Origin: Vicingus serpentipes
GTDB taxonomy: Bacteria; Bacteroidota; Bacteroidia; Flavobacteriales_E; Vicingaceae
Direction of reading: 5' to 3'
DNA: 64,000 nucleotides
NCBI RefSeq assembly: GCF_007993035.1
Contig: NZ_VOOS01000004.1
Location: 1 to 64,000 of the forward strand
Below the pieces are notes generated by a model. It was not told the origin of the DNA. It was given only the letters and a program-made list of their open reading frames with translations, and ran no database searches. A program made the position numbers and the translations under genes. Shown piece after piece: positions 43,069 to 52,392 of this stretch (the stretch's first letter is position 1; every line of letters begins with the position of its first letter).

Positions 43069-43959
43069 TTAATTCTGTTTGTCAACCTTAATGTTTGTTA
43101 CCTCAATTGCTGCAGAAGCAATCATAATAATATCATCATATTTAGCAATTTCGTCAAGTAGTGTTGTGTAAATTAAATCTTTAGTCCCTCTCCTTTTTTT
43201 GTAATCTACAATATATCTTAAGGTAAAAGTAATCCAGCTTTCATCAAATTTTAGAGTAACCATTGGCTGAACTTGTGCCTCTTCAACTTTAAATTTATTT
43301 GATAACTCTTTCCACTGTGACTGACTTTTCGTCGCATAATCTCCACATATAGAAATTAATACATTTGTAAACAGTTCTTTAGCTTTTTTATAATCACTTT
43401 CAGTACGAATCGGAATAGTTAATTCATCCCATAAAAATGGATACTCAGCTGAATAATTATGTACATTTTCTTTGAACACAAAACTATTTGCAACTGAAAC
43501 TATACACCCGTTATATAAATCGCCATCTACCCACTCTCCTACTTCCATAATCGTTGTTCGCATTATGCTTATATCAATAATATCACCTTTAATTTCACCT
43601 ATTTTTACACGCTGACCTACTAATACATTACCCGAAACAACAATGTTCAACCATCCTGCTAAGGTTATTATTAATTCTTGTAAAGCAAATGCAACTCCAG
43701 CTCCTGCAACACCTAATGCGACTCCAACATTACCTAGCTTATCACTATATACAAACAGAACTAAGGCAATAATAAAAATATAACTTATTAATCCAACCGC
43801 TTTTCGAGCCTTGTATTTGTTATCATTACTCTTTACTGTGTTATTTAAGCCTTTTTTTACAAGTTGCGCTGCAATTAAAATAATTAGCACGCCTATTCCT
43901 ATAAAAATTAAACGTTGAGTAATTGGATTATTAATCCATGCATTAATCTTTTCCATCAT
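43069..43959 (-). CDS. MscS-family mechanosensitive channel (1)
   Basis: A 296-residue protein starting MMEKINAWINNPITQRL; the longer start at 43998 gives a leader that would overlap the glyS promoter area. It has three N-terminal helices (about 18-38, 55-75, 80-105), of which the third carries a Gly/Ala pattern (GNVGVALGVAGAGVAFALQE), then the MscS beta domain (VGQRVKIGEIKGDIIDISIM) and a C-terminal alpha/beta domain. It relieves turgor on hypo-osmotic shock. It lies upstream of the Na+/H+ antiporter gene, so salt exchange and pressure release may be coexpressed. Confidence 0.87.
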   Translation of the reverse strand: MMEKINAWINNPITQRLIFIGIGVLIILIAAQLVKKGLNNTVKSNDNKYKARKAVGLISYIFIIALVLFVYSDKLGNVGVALGVAGAGVAFALQELIITLAGWLNIVVSGNVLVGQRVKIGEIKGDIIDISIMRTTIMEVGEWVDGDLYNGCIVSVANSFVFKENVHNYSAEYPFLWDELTIPIRTESDYKKAKELFTNVLISICGDYATKSQSQWKELSNKFKVEEAQVQPMVTLKFDESWITFTLRYIVDYKKRRGTKDLIYTTLLDEIAKYDDIIMIASAAIEVTNIKVDKQN

Positions 43960-44026
43960 AATTGATCTTTGCATTAAAGGTAAATATTTTAATAACAATA
44001 CTATCTAGCATATCATTCAAAAAAAT

Positions 44027-44034
44027 TACTTTTG
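44027..44034 (+). promoter_or_regulatory. -7 element of glyS, near-leaderless
   Basis: TACTTTTG ends 4 bases before the ATG at 44039, so transcription starts at or next to the start codon. Confidence 0.55.
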
Positions 44035-44038
44035 CGCC

Positions 44039-45574
44039 ATGGCAACAAATGAAGATAATTTAAAACAAATCATATCTCACTCAAAAGAGTATGGATTTGT
44101 ATTTCAATCAAGTGATATTTATGATGGCCTAAGTGCTGTTTATGATTATGGGCAACTTGGAAGTGAGTTAAAAAACAATATAAAAAGCTACTGGTGGAAA
44201 GCAATGGTGCAAATGCACGAAAACATTGTAGGTATTGATGCAGCTATTTTTATGCATCCAGAAACTTGGAAAGCTTCTGGTCATGTTGATGCTTTTAACG
44301 ATCCTTTAATTGACAATAAAGATTCTAAAAAAAGATACCGTGCTGATGTTTTAATTGAAGAGCATGTAGAAAAAATTCGCTTGAAAATTCAAAAAGACGT
44401 TGATAAAGGGATTAACAAGTTTGGCGATGCTTTTGACAAAGAACAATTTTTAGCTACCAATCCAAATGTTTTAAGAAATCAAGCGAAGATTGATGACATA
44501 AATGACAAGTTTAAGAATGCAATGAATAATGATGATTTAGCAGCTGTTAAATCATTAATAGAAGAATTGGGAATTGCTTGTCCTATTAGTGGTTCTAAAG
44601 AATGGACAGACGTAAAACAATTTAATTTAATGTTTAGTACAGAGATAGGTTCTGTTGCTGATTCAGCCAACAAAATTTATTTAAGACCTGAAACTGCTCA
44701 AGGTATTTTTGTAAACTATCTAAATGTTCAAAAAACAGGTAGAATGAAAATTCCTTTTGGGATTGCCCAAATAGGGAAAGCATTTAGAAATGAAATCGTT
44801 GCTCGTCAGTTTATTTTCCGTATGCGAGAATTTGAACAAATGGAAATGCAATTTTTTGTTCGCCCGGGAGAAGAGATGAAGTGGTATGAATACTGGAAAG
44901 AACAAAGAATTAAATGGCATAAATCGTTAGGAATGACCGATGATTATTATCGTTTTCATGATCATATTAAATTAGCGCATTATGCAAACGCAGCTTGCGA
45001 CATTGAGTTTAACTTTCCTATGGGGTTTAAAGAACTAGAAGGAATTCACTCAAGAACAGATTTTGATTTAAAACAACACGAAAAACACTCTGGTAAAAAA
45101 TTACAATATTTTGACCCAGAGCTAAACGAAAGCTACGTTCCTTATGTTGTAGAAACTTCTATTGGTTTAGATAGAATGTTTTTAGCTACATTATCTTATG
45201 CTTATTGCGAAGAAAAATTAGAAGATGGATCTGAACGTGTAGTATTAAAATTACCAGCCGTTTTAGCTCCAGTTAAATTAGCAGTAATGCCATTAACTAA
45301 AAAAGATGGATTACCTGAAAAAGCTCGTGAAATTTTAGACAGCTTAAAATTTGATTATTACTGTCAATACGATGAAAAAGACTCTATGGGGAAACGTTAC
45401 AGAAGACAGGATGCTATTGGAACACCTTATTGTGTAACTGTTGACCACCAAACATTAGAAGACAACACGGTTACAATAAGAGATAGAGATACCATGAAAC
45501 AAGAACGAATTGCGATAAGTGAACTCGAAAAACTCTTAAAAGCAAAATTTGATTTAAAACAGTTTTTAAACTAA
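44039..45574 (+). CDS. glyS: Glycyl-tRNA synthetase (dimeric, class II)
   Basis: A 511-residue enzyme that charges tRNA-Gly with glycine. It is the single-chain alpha2 type found in Bacteroidota, archaea and eukaryotes, not the alpha2beta2 bacterial form. Class II motifs: YLRPETAQGIFVNY (motif 2 region, near 220), AQIGKAFRNEI, RMREFEQMEMQFFV, and motif 3 near ETSIGLDRMFLATL (near 377). The C-terminal anticodon domain starts near 415 (APVKLAVMPLTKKDGL). A KHSGKKLQYFDPELNESYVP stretch is typical. It is single, with its own promoter and terminator. Confidence 0.96.
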   Translation: MATNEDNLKQIISHSKEYGFVFQSSDIYDGLSAVYDYGQLGSELKNNIKSYWWKAMVQMHENIVGIDAAIFMHPETWKASGHVDAFNDPLIDNKDSKKRYRADVLIEEHVEKIRLKIQKDVDKGINKFGDAFDKEQFLATNPNVLRNQAKIDDINDKFKNAMNNDDLAAVKSLIEELGIACPISGSKEWTDVKQFNLMFSTEIGSVADSANKIYLRPETAQGIFVNYLNVQKTGRMKIPFGIAQIGKAFRNEIVARQFIFRMREFEQMEMQFFVRPGEEMKWYEYWKEQRIKWHKSLGMTDDYYRFHDHIKLAHYANAACDIEFNFPMGFKELEGIHSRTDFDLKQHEKHSGKKLQYFDPELNESYVPYVVETSIGLDRMFLATLSYAYCEEKLEDGSERVVLKLPAVLAPVKLAVMPLTKKDGLPEKAREILDSLKFDYYCQYDEKDSMGKRYRRQDAIGTPYCVTVDHQTLEDNTVTIRDRDTMKQERIAISELEKLLKAKFDLKQFLN

Positions 45575-45576
45575 TA

Positions 45577-45608
45577 AAAAAAGCCTCGAAATATCGAGGC
45601 TTTTTTTA
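45577..45608. terminator. Bidirectional terminator between glyS and the acidic protein gene
   Basis: Stem AAAGCCTCGA with TCGAGGCTTT and a short A/T loop, flanked by A and T runs, so it serves both convergent genes. Confidence 0.88.
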
Positions 45609-45630
45609 TTAGTACATTTTCTAAACATGC

Positions 45631-45996
45631 TTATTTATCATCGTCGTCATCTTCATCGTCATCAGCAACATCATAATCTTCATCGTCATCATCATCAGAC
45701 ACAGCATCTTCATCCTCAACATCATCTACCTCATCAATTGCATCTTCAAAATCATCGTCATCTTCATCGTCTTCATCGTCTTCAACAGGTTTGTAAGTTG
45801 ATTTTTTTTCATCATCAACTATTACCAAAAAATTAACTGGTTCACCATCTTCTTCACCTTCCATTAAAAATCCTTCTTCCATACTTCCTTGATATGGAAA
45901 AGAGAAGAATTTAACATCTTCATCTTCTAAAGTTTGTCTAATTAATTTTCTCATCGCTGGAGAAACCTTAGAATACTTTATGACCTTTTTTTTCAT
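45631..45996 (-). CDS. Small protein with long acidic tail
   Basis: A 121-residue protein. Residues 1-65 form a small globular domain (KVSPAMRKLIRQTLEDEDVK, then FSFPYQGSMEEGFLMEGEED). Residues 70-121 are almost only Asp and Glu with a few Val/Ala, encoded by a GAT/GAC-rich simple repeat. Such acidic tails often mimic DNA or RNA or contact basic proteins; function unknown. The frame is well conserved up to the repeat, and a -7 element stands 23 bases upstream, which support a real gene. The repeat DNA (about 45631-45780) is prone to length change. Confidence 0.7.
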   Translation of the reverse strand: MKKKVIKYSKVSPAMRKLIRQTLEDEDVKFFSFPYQGSMEEGFLMEGEEDGEPVNFLVIVDDEKKSTYKPVEDDEDDEDDDDFEDAIDEVDDVEDEDAVSDDDDDEDYDVADDDEDDDDDK

Positions 45997-46018
45997 CTAT
46001 TGTTGAGTTTTAAAGGGT

Positions 46019-46026
46019 CAAATATA
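46019..46026 (-). promoter_or_regulatory. -7 promoter element of the acidic protein gene
   Basis: Minus-strand TATATTTG, 22 bases before the ATG at 45996. Confidence 0.5.
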
Positions 46027-46191
46027 AATTTTAAATCAAAATAAAAATCATTTTAAAAAAAATATTTTTTATTTTTTTTGACCTCATTTTATTCCCCATT
46101 TTTTAAATAAACAAACTTTAGTTTATAAAAACTTTTTATTATTTTATATACACTGATAATTGAGGTTACTTTTAATATAAATTATACTTTA

Positions 46192-47070
46192 ATGAATACT
46201 ATAAAAACATTTTTTTCAAGTCTAAATTTCAAATACTTAGATCATATTTTATTGGTTGTTACCACTATTGTAATTGCATTTTTAATTTCATTAATACTTA
46301 GAAAAATTGCTCAAGCAATTATTACAAAGTACTCTGAGCGAATTAAGGTTGACCCGACAAACTATTCGTTTTTAAAAAACTCTTTAAGTTTTATTATTTT
46401 CTCAATAGCTGTAATATTTATCTTTATAAAAATTCCATTCTTTAATTCGTTAGGCAATGCACTTTTTGCAGGTGCTGGTGTAACAGCTGCAGCTATAGGA
46501 TTTGCTTCCCAAAAAGCCATTTCAAATATTGTTAGCGGAATATTTATTTTAATATTTAAACCATTTAGAGTTGGTGATACTATTAATTTTTCAACATATA
46601 AAGGAGTGGTTGAAGAAATCACATTAAGACATACCGTTATTCAAGATTATGAAAATAGAAGGATTGTAATTCCAAACAGTACAATAAGTGAAGACACAAT
46701 TATAAATAGTGACATAACAGACGAGAAGATTAGGAAACACCTTGAATTTGGAATTAGTTATGATTCAAACATTGACAAAGCAATAGAAATTATCCAGAAA
46801 GAAGCTGAGAAACACCCTTTATTGATTGATTACAGAACATCTAACGAAATAAATAATGGAGAACCAATTGTTTTAGTTAGGGTTGTAGAACACGGAGAAT
46901 ATGCAATTAAGCTAAAAGCATACCTTTGGTGTGAAGGTAATGATAATGCATTTGCCCTTAGTTGTGATTTACTAAAGTCAATTAAAGAAGAATTTGATAA
47001 AAATGGTATTGAAATACCTTTCCCATATAGAACCATCGTTTATAAAAACGATATACCAAAACACTCCTAA
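46192..47070 (+). CDS. MscS-family mechanosensitive channel (2)
   Basis: A 292-residue protein with three membrane helices (about 15-40, 60-82, 88-115). The pore-lining third helix has LFAGAGVTAAAIGFASQKAI, then the MscS loop IFKPFRVGDTINF and a beta domain with VVIPNSTISED-like packing (RRIVIPNSTIS). The C-terminal alpha/beta domain ends IPFPYRTIVYKN, the family pattern. The corA gene starts at the base after its stop (TAAATG), so the two form an operon. The 195 bases upstream are very AT-rich without a clear TAnnTTTG element. Confidence 0.92.
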   Translation: MNTIKTFFSSLNFKYLDHILLVVTTIVIAFLISLILRKIAQAIITKYSERIKVDPTNYSFLKNSLSFIIFSIAVIFIFIKIPFFNSLGNALFAGAGVTAAAIGFASQKAISNIVSGIFILIFKPFRVGDTINFSTYKGVVEEITLRHTVIQDYENRRIVIPNSTISEDTIINSDITDEKIRKHLEFGISYDSNIDKAIEIIQKEAEKHPLLIDYRTSNEINNGEPIVLVRVVEHGEYAIKLKAYLWCEGNDNAFALSCDLLKSIKEEFDKNGIEIPFPYRTIVYKNDIPKHS

Positions 47071-48150
47071 ATGAAAAAAAAGAGTCATAAACATAAATTA
47101 TCATCTTCAAAAGCAGGCTTACCTCCTGGAGATCTTGTATATAGAGGTGAAGTATATACTGAAAACAAATCAGTTAATTTATTATCGTTTAACACAAAAT
47201 CATTTGAAAAAATAGATTCTGATAATGTTGAGTTAATTTTAAAAAAAGTAAATCCTGACTCTTTCAATTGGATAAATTTAGTTGGCTTACATAATACAGA
47301 TGTTATAAGTAAAATAGGCTATCATTTTAATATTCACCCATTAGTTTTAGAAGATGTTTTAAATACAGAACATCGGCCTAAAGCTGAAGAATCTGAAAGT
47401 TATCTTTTCTTCACTTTAAAAATGTTTAAAAAGCAAGAAATAGATTCTGAAGAAAATGATTACGAGCAAGTAAGTATCCTACTAGGTAAAAATTACATTA
47501 TTACTTTTCAAGAAAAAGAGGGAGATGTTTTAGATACAATAAGAGAGAAACTAGCAGATGAAAATTCAAAGCTTCGTAAAAACAATATCGATTACCTCTT
47601 TTATCGTATTATCGATTCAATTGTAGATAGTTATTACAAAATGATTGAAGATTTAGGTGATAAAATAGAACATCTAGAAGATTCTATTTATCTGAATGCA
47701 AATTCGCAACATTATAAGATGGCTCAAGACTTAAGAAGAGAACTTATTTTTTTAAGAAAGTCTGTTTATCCTTTGCGGGAAGCGATTGCTAAAATGACTA
47801 AAGAGAACTCTACTGGATTAATTTCTGAAGATACTCAGCGTTACTTTACGGATGTTTATGACCATAGTATTCATATTATTGAAACCATTGAAACTTATCG
47901 AGATTTAACATCGGGATTAATGGACTTATATATGACCAGTGTAAGCAATAAAATGAATGAGATTATGAAAGTATTAACTATCATCTCTACAATTTTTATT
48001 CCTATAACTTTTATAGCAGGAATATATGGTATGAACTTTAAATTCATGCCTGAACTTAACCATAGATGGGGTTATCCGATTGCACTTTTTCTAATGCTTG
48101 GAGTAGTGGTTGTGATGTTGATTTTCTTTAAAAAAAGAAAATGGTTTTAA
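47071..48150 (+). CDS. corA: CorA-type magnesium/cobalt channel
   Basis: A 359-residue protein. The cytoplasmic N-domain (about 1-290) holds FNWINLVGLHN and VLEDVLNTEHRPKAEE and a long helix pair. Two C-terminal membrane helices follow (about 297-318 and 332-352). The selectivity motif GMN is intact in GIYGMNFKFMPE (near 320), and the basic end KKRKWF fits the family. It imports Mg2+ along the membrane potential. The gene begins directly after the MscS stop. Its own stop overlaps the end of the SPOR gene on the other strand by 4 bases. Confidence 0.93.
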   Translation: MKKKSHKHKLSSSKAGLPPGDLVYRGEVYTENKSVNLLSFNTKSFEKIDSDNVELILKKVNPDSFNWINLVGLHNTDVISKIGYHFNIHPLVLEDVLNTEHRPKAEESESYLFFTLKMFKKQEIDSEENDYEQVSILLGKNYIITFQEKEGDVLDTIREKLADENSKLRKNNIDYLFYRIIDSIVDSYYKMIEDLGDKIEHLEDSIYLNANSQHYKMAQDLRRELIFLRKSVYPLREAIAKMTKENSTGLISEDTQRYFTDVYDHSIHIIETIETYRDLTSGLMDLYMTSVSNKMNEIMKVLTIISTIFIPITFIAGIYGMNFKFMPELNHRWGYPIALFLMLGVVVVMLIFFKKRKWF

Positions 48151-48995
48151 TAGCTAACAACAAACGAATCAGTTAAGTTATTTTCTTCAATCAATTTTTG
48201 CTTAACAGCCTTTGCTTCATCGTAGCTTTTAAACTTACCAATGTATATTTTTATAACACCATTAATCTCTTTTTTGTAAGTGTCGTTAGAATTAAGTTTA
48301 TATTCAGCTAAAAACTCTTTAAATCGAGCTTCATTAAAAAATTGTAATGATAAAATTTGGACAGAATAGGTTTTAGTATTTTCATCTAACCCCATATTAG
48401 TTGACGAATTATAACCTTGAGGCATAGCCAATGTTTCTTCTTCCTTCTTATTTTCTTCTTTAATAATTTCTGGTTGATTTAAGTCTTCTATAGCAGCGGT
48501 AGTTATTTCTTCTTTAACATCTTGTTCTATTATAGATGCCTCTTCTAAATGTGTACTTACACTATCAATTACAGACTCTTCAACAAACGTGTGATTTGAA
48601 AGTACAATTTCTTTATTTACTTTTTTCATTTCTTCGTTTACTGTATATTCTAAAAAGACTGGAAGAATAGCTTCGCCAACATCATTATTGCTTTTAGTTA
48701 ATTGATAATTAATGTCAACATCTATTTCCCCATCGAACTGGGCATAAAACTTAACCTCATTACCTCTTTTATCAATTAATAAAGCTGGTTCGTTAAAAAG
48801 CTTAAAGGTGTATTCATCAGGTATCGTAAATTTTAATCTTAAAATTCCTCCACTCCCCTTTCCACTTACTTTTGTAGTAATATGGTATATTCCTGCTTCT
48901 GATTTTAAAATCTTATTTTCAAGAGAAAGATCTTGAGCAAAGCTAAATTGAACTAAAAATAAAATCCAAAAAAGTAATTTAATCTTATACACCAT
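48147..48995 (-). CDS. Exported SPOR-domain protein
   Basis: A 282-residue protein. A signal peptide (QFSFAQ) precedes a beta-sandwich domain (about 22-130; RLKFTIPDEYTFKLFNEPAL) that resembles the N-terminal domain of DsbD-like proteins, then an acidic, disordered linker (about 135-205, Glu/Ile-rich), and a C-terminal SPOR domain (about 206-282; TYSVQILSLQFFNEARFKEF ... IYIGKFKSYDEAKAV) that binds denuded septal peptidoglycan. It is probably a periplasmic protein recruited to division sites; the front domain's role is unknown. It is a single gene. Confidence 0.82.
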   Translation of the reverse strand: MVYKIKLLFWILFLVQFSFAQDLSLENKILKSEAGIYHITTKVSGKGSGGILRLKFTIPDEYTFKLFNEPALLIDKRGNEVKFYAQFDGEIDVDINYQLTKSNNDVGEAILPVFLEYTVNEEMKKVNKEIVLSNHTFVEESVIDSVSTHLEEASIIEQDVKEEITTAAIEDLNQPEIIKEENKKEEETLAMPQGYNSSTNMGLDENTKTYSVQILSLQFFNEARFKEFLAEYKLNSNDTYKKEINGVIKIYIGKFKSYDEAKAVKQKLIEENNLTDSFVVSY

Positions 48996-49097
48996 AACTT
49001 GTTATTTAATAGCAAGTTCGAATATATAAAAAGGATTTTGTAGAAACAAAAATTAACTAACAACTAATTAACATTAGTTTATTAATAAGTGAAGTAA

Positions 49098-49910
49098 TTA
49101 TAAAGGGGTGATTATAATTGATTTTTGGCTTTTTGCATACGCACCAAAATATCCAACTACATTTTCACCCACGACATTAGATTCTGGATTTCCAGGTACT
49201 TCTCCATTTTGAGAGGATTCTATAGCATTAAAGTATCTATAGTTAATTTCATCAACAGATAAAAGTTGGACTGTTGCGGTATCTCCTTCTTCAAATTCTG
49301 AGATAAAAATAGGAAAGTCAACATCATCTCCATCAATAAAATTATTATCTAAAGACAAAAATCCTTTCTCTTGTTTTTCTCCATTAAACACTTTTAATCG
49401 ATAAAAATTTTCAATATTCTCAGGGTCTCTAAAATGAGTAAAGACTCTATATTGTAAAATGTCTCCTTCATCACCACCAAAAGGATTATTCACCTCTTCA
49501 TAAGACAACGAGTCTAATTCTATTTTAGTTGACAGAATAGATTCTGATGTGAAGATTTTACCATCAACCGTTACATTTAAAAAATATTTTCTACCTGAGA
49601 CTCCTTCTAACAATGTGTTTTGATAACGACCTGGCTCAACTTCTGATAAAGTAAAATTATTTCCAGCATTATCTGAAATTATTACTGAAGCACCTGATAT
49701 TTTTTCAAACTGACCTTGATTATCATTGAAAGATTTAGATTTAGATAAAAGAACAAAATTATCTCCTAAACTATCGTGAACGATACCTTCAACAACAATC
49801 ATTTGTTGAGCATCATCTAAATCAAGTTCCACTACTTTTTCACATGAGAAAAAAGTTATAGTTAAAGCTAATAAAAAACTTACCTGTATATATTTTATCA
49901 TCTTATTCAT
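49098..49910 (-). CDS. DUF4249 lipoprotein
   Basis: A 270-residue lipoprotein (ITFFSCEKVVELDL; Cys near residue 23). DUF4249 signatures include QQMIVVEGIVHDS, the ISGASVIISDNAGNNFTL strand pair, and PGRYQNTLLEGVSGRKYFLN. The end SQKSIIITPL is typical. The family always pairs with a TonB-dependent receptor. Here the receptor gene ends 3 bases upstream, so the lipoprotein is probably its outer-membrane or surface partner. The substrate is unknown. Confidence 0.87.
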   Translation of the reverse strand: MNKMIKYIQVSFLLALTITFFSCEKVVELDLDDAQQMIVVEGIVHDSLGDNFVLLSKSKSFNDNQGQFEKISGASVIISDNAGNNFTLSEVEPGRYQNTLLEGVSGRKYFLNVTVDGKIFTSESILSTKIELDSLSYEEVNNPFGGDEGDILQYRVFTHFRDPENIENFYRLKVFNGEKQEKGFLSLDNNFIDGDDVDFPIFISEFEEGDTATVQLLSVDEINYRYFNAIESSQNGEVPGNPESNVVGENVVGYFGAYAKSQKSIIITPL

Positions 49911-49913
49911 ACC

Positions 49914-52271
49914 TTAAAATTTAAAGTTATAAGAAACCGAAGGAATTATCTTAAATAATGATAGCTGAACTGTTTCTGTTTTTGTTGGATCATCTTCACT
50001 TTCTCTAAACGTATATGAGTAAGCGTTCTCTCTAGCATAAAGATTGTAAATAGAAAAATTCCAGCTCGATTGAAACTTCTTTTTTACTTTCTCTTTTTCT
50101 CCTGTATCAGGATTTAATATCTCTCGATAATTTTTTCCATCCCATACTACACCTACATCCATTCGGTGATAGGCTGGCATTCTTGATCCATTTCGTTCTG
50201 AATACAAGTTTATTGTTTGATTATCTACAACATATTTACCTGTTGGAAAAGTAACTGCATTACCGGTATAATAAACAAAAGTTGAAGATAAAGAAACACG
50301 CTCACTAAGTTTATACATTGCTACTAAAGAAAGGTCATGTGTTCTATCTTGTTTAGCAGGATACCAATCTCCATCATTAATTTCATCAAAAGTCACCTCA
50401 GTTCTAGCTAGTGTATAACTTAACCATCCTGTAAACTTACCTTTTCGTCTTTTTAAATAAAATTCCAATCCATAAGCTCGCCCTTTTCCATATAATAATT
50501 CTCCTTCCACAGTGGCATTAAGTGTAATCTCTGCTCCAGTCCTATAATCAATTGTGTTTTGCAATGCTTTATAATACGTTTCAACTGAGAATTCATAGGT
50601 ATTGTCTTTAAAATTTTTAAAGTATCCTAGAGCAACTTGATCTGCTATTTGTGGTTTTATATTGTTACTACTCGGTAACCATGCATCTGTTGGATTACTT
50701 CCAGAAGAATTAGACAATAAATGTAAATATTGATAATTCCTATTATAGGATGTTTTAATAGAACTAGTTTCATTTAAAATGTAATTAATACTCAACCTTG
50801 GCTCTAATCCATTATAACTTTTTACCGCTTCATAATTATTGAAGTTACTTGTATCAGCAACATTTCCTTTTTCATCATAACTATATATTTCTCCCGGACC
50901 TATTTGTGTGAAGTTAGAATATCTTAAGCCATAAGTTGCAGACCACAGTTCGTTAAATTTATGCTCATTACTTATATATAAACCAGACTCTAATGAATAA
51001 CGATTTTCTATTTTGGTATTCCCTATTGCCTCACCACTAGAAGAAATTTCTCCAGGGTCAAACGCATGATGAATAATACTTCCTCCAAAGTTTAATTTGT
51101 TTTTTTCATTCCAAAAGAAATCCAAATCTTGTTTTAGAGTAATGTCCTGTATTTTAGAGTTTATTTTAAACCCCGCAGCTTTTATATCTATTAAGTAATT
51201 GTAATTTGAAAAAATTAATGAAGTATTGCTAAATAATTTGTCATTATATAAATGATTCCAACGTATTGTTCCTGTTGAATTCCCCCATTTAAAAGCAAAA
51301 CGGTCAGCAAAACCTAAATTATCTCTTCCAAAATATCCTGAAATAAATAACCTGTCCTTGTCACTAAACTGATAATTTGCTTTCATGTTTAAATCATAGA
51401 AGTAAAGCGAAGTATTCCTTCGATCTTCATCACTCGATAACTTTAAAAATAAATCAGCATAAGTTCTCCGGCCACTAATGATAAAAGAACCCTTGTTTTT
51501 TACAAAAGGAGCTTCAATTGTAAGCTTTGAAGCAATTAAACCAATTCCTCCAGATGCAGATAGCTCTTTAGAATTTCCTTCTTTCATTTTAATATCCATA
51601 ACAGAAGATAATCTACCGCCATATTCTGCTGGCATACCTCCTTTATATAATTTCAAATCTTTTATTGCATCTGAATTAAAAACTGAGAAAAACCCTAATA
51701 AATGGGAAGCATTATAAACAGGTGCTCCATCAAGTAATATTAAATTTTGGTCAGAACTACCTCCTCTTACAAAAAATCCAGCATTTCCTTCTCCTCCAGA
51801 TTTTACTCCTGGCAATAATTGAATTGTTTTTAAAATATCTCGCTCACCAAACAATACAGGAATGCTTTCAATTTCTTTCATATCAATTTTAGTAACACTC
51901 ATTTCGTTCGAACGAATGTTCTCATCTTCTCTTTCTGCACTTATTTCAACTATTTCTAAATCGGTTGAGCCAGAAGATAATTCAATATTGTTTTTTATAT
52001 TTTGATTTAAATTAGCTTTAAATTCAATTGTTTTATAGCCAACATAGCTGTATTGAAATGTATACTCTCCCTTAGGCAAAGTAATTGAATAGAATCCATA
52101 AAGATTAGTTACCGTTCCAACTCCTGGCAATTCTTTTACAAAAATGGTTACACCAATTAAATCTTCTCCATTACTATCATTCTTAATAGTGCCACTCAAT
52201 GTAAATTTTTCTTGGCTAAATAATGTTGCACTAAAAAAGAGAAATACTAAAAGCTGAAAAGTTTTCTTCAT
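49914..52271 (-). CDS. TonB-dependent outer-membrane receptor (DUF4249 partner)
   Basis: A 785-residue receptor from ATG 52271, chosen because MKKTFQLLVFLFFSATLFSQ opens the signal peptide. A carboxypeptidase-regulatory-like domain (about 22-105; GTIKNDSNGEDLIGVTIFVK) precedes the plug (about 115-215; ILKTIQLLPGVKSGGEGNAG, FFVRGGSSDQNLILLDGAPV, YGGRLSSVMDI) and the beta-barrel (about 220-785), ending in SVSYNFKF with a C-terminal Phe. It takes up a ligand using TonB energy. No SusD is present; the partner is the DUF4249 lipoprotein 3 bases downstream. Confidence 0.92.
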   Translation of the reverse strand: MKKTFQLLVFLFFSATLFSQEKFTLSGTIKNDSNGEDLIGVTIFVKELPGVGTVTNLYGFYSITLPKGEYTFQYSYVGYKTIEFKANLNQNIKNNIELSSGSTDLEIVEISAEREDENIRSNEMSVTKIDMKEIESIPVLFGERDILKTIQLLPGVKSGGEGNAGFFVRGGSSDQNLILLDGAPVYNASHLLGFFSVFNSDAIKDLKLYKGGMPAEYGGRLSSVMDIKMKEGNSKELSASGGIGLIASKLTIEAPFVKNKGSFIISGRRTYADLFLKLSSDEDRRNTSLYFYDLNMKANYQFSDKDRLFISGYFGRDNLGFADRFAFKWGNSTGTIRWNHLYNDKLFSNTSLIFSNYNYLIDIKAAGFKINSKIQDITLKQDLDFFWNEKNKLNFGGSIIHHAFDPGEISSSGEAIGNTKIENRYSLESGLYISNEHKFNELWSATYGLRYSNFTQIGPGEIYSYDEKGNVADTSNFNNYEAVKSYNGLEPRLSINYILNETSSIKTSYNRNYQYLHLLSNSSGSNPTDAWLPSSNNIKPQIADQVALGYFKNFKDNTYEFSVETYYKALQNTIDYRTGAEITLNATVEGELLYGKGRAYGLEFYLKRRKGKFTGWLSYTLARTEVTFDEINDGDWYPAKQDRTHDLSLVAMYKLSERVSLSSTFVYYTGNAVTFPTGKYVVDNQTINLYSERNGSRMPAYHRMDVGVVWDGKNYREILNPDTGEKEKVKKKFQSSWNFSIYNLYARENAYSYTFRESEDDPTKTETVQLSLFKIIPSVSYNFKF

Positions 52272-52292
52272 GTTATGATTAAATATTGAATG

Positions 52293-52300
52293 CAAAACTA
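52293..52300 (-). promoter_or_regulatory. -7 promoter element of the TonB receptor operon
   Basis: Minus-strand TAGTTTTG, 21 bases before the ATG at 52271. Confidence 0.55.
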
Positions 52301-52379
52301 ATTATTTGAACTTGTATTGTAATGCCGCCCATCATTTTTAACATTTTAACTATACACTAATTCTTGATGAGATTAAATG

Positions 52380-52387
52380 TAATTTTG
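52380..52387 (+). promoter_or_regulatory. -7 element of the helicase gene, near-leaderless
   Basis: TAATTTTG ends 5 bases before the ATG at 52393. Confidence 0.5.
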
Positions 52388-52392
52388 TCAAC

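Noticed and set aside
45627-45836. Histidine-rich 69-residue frame on the plus strand
   Set aside because: It is the complement of the Asp/Glu repeat in the acidic protein and carries only His/Leu/Gln low complexity.
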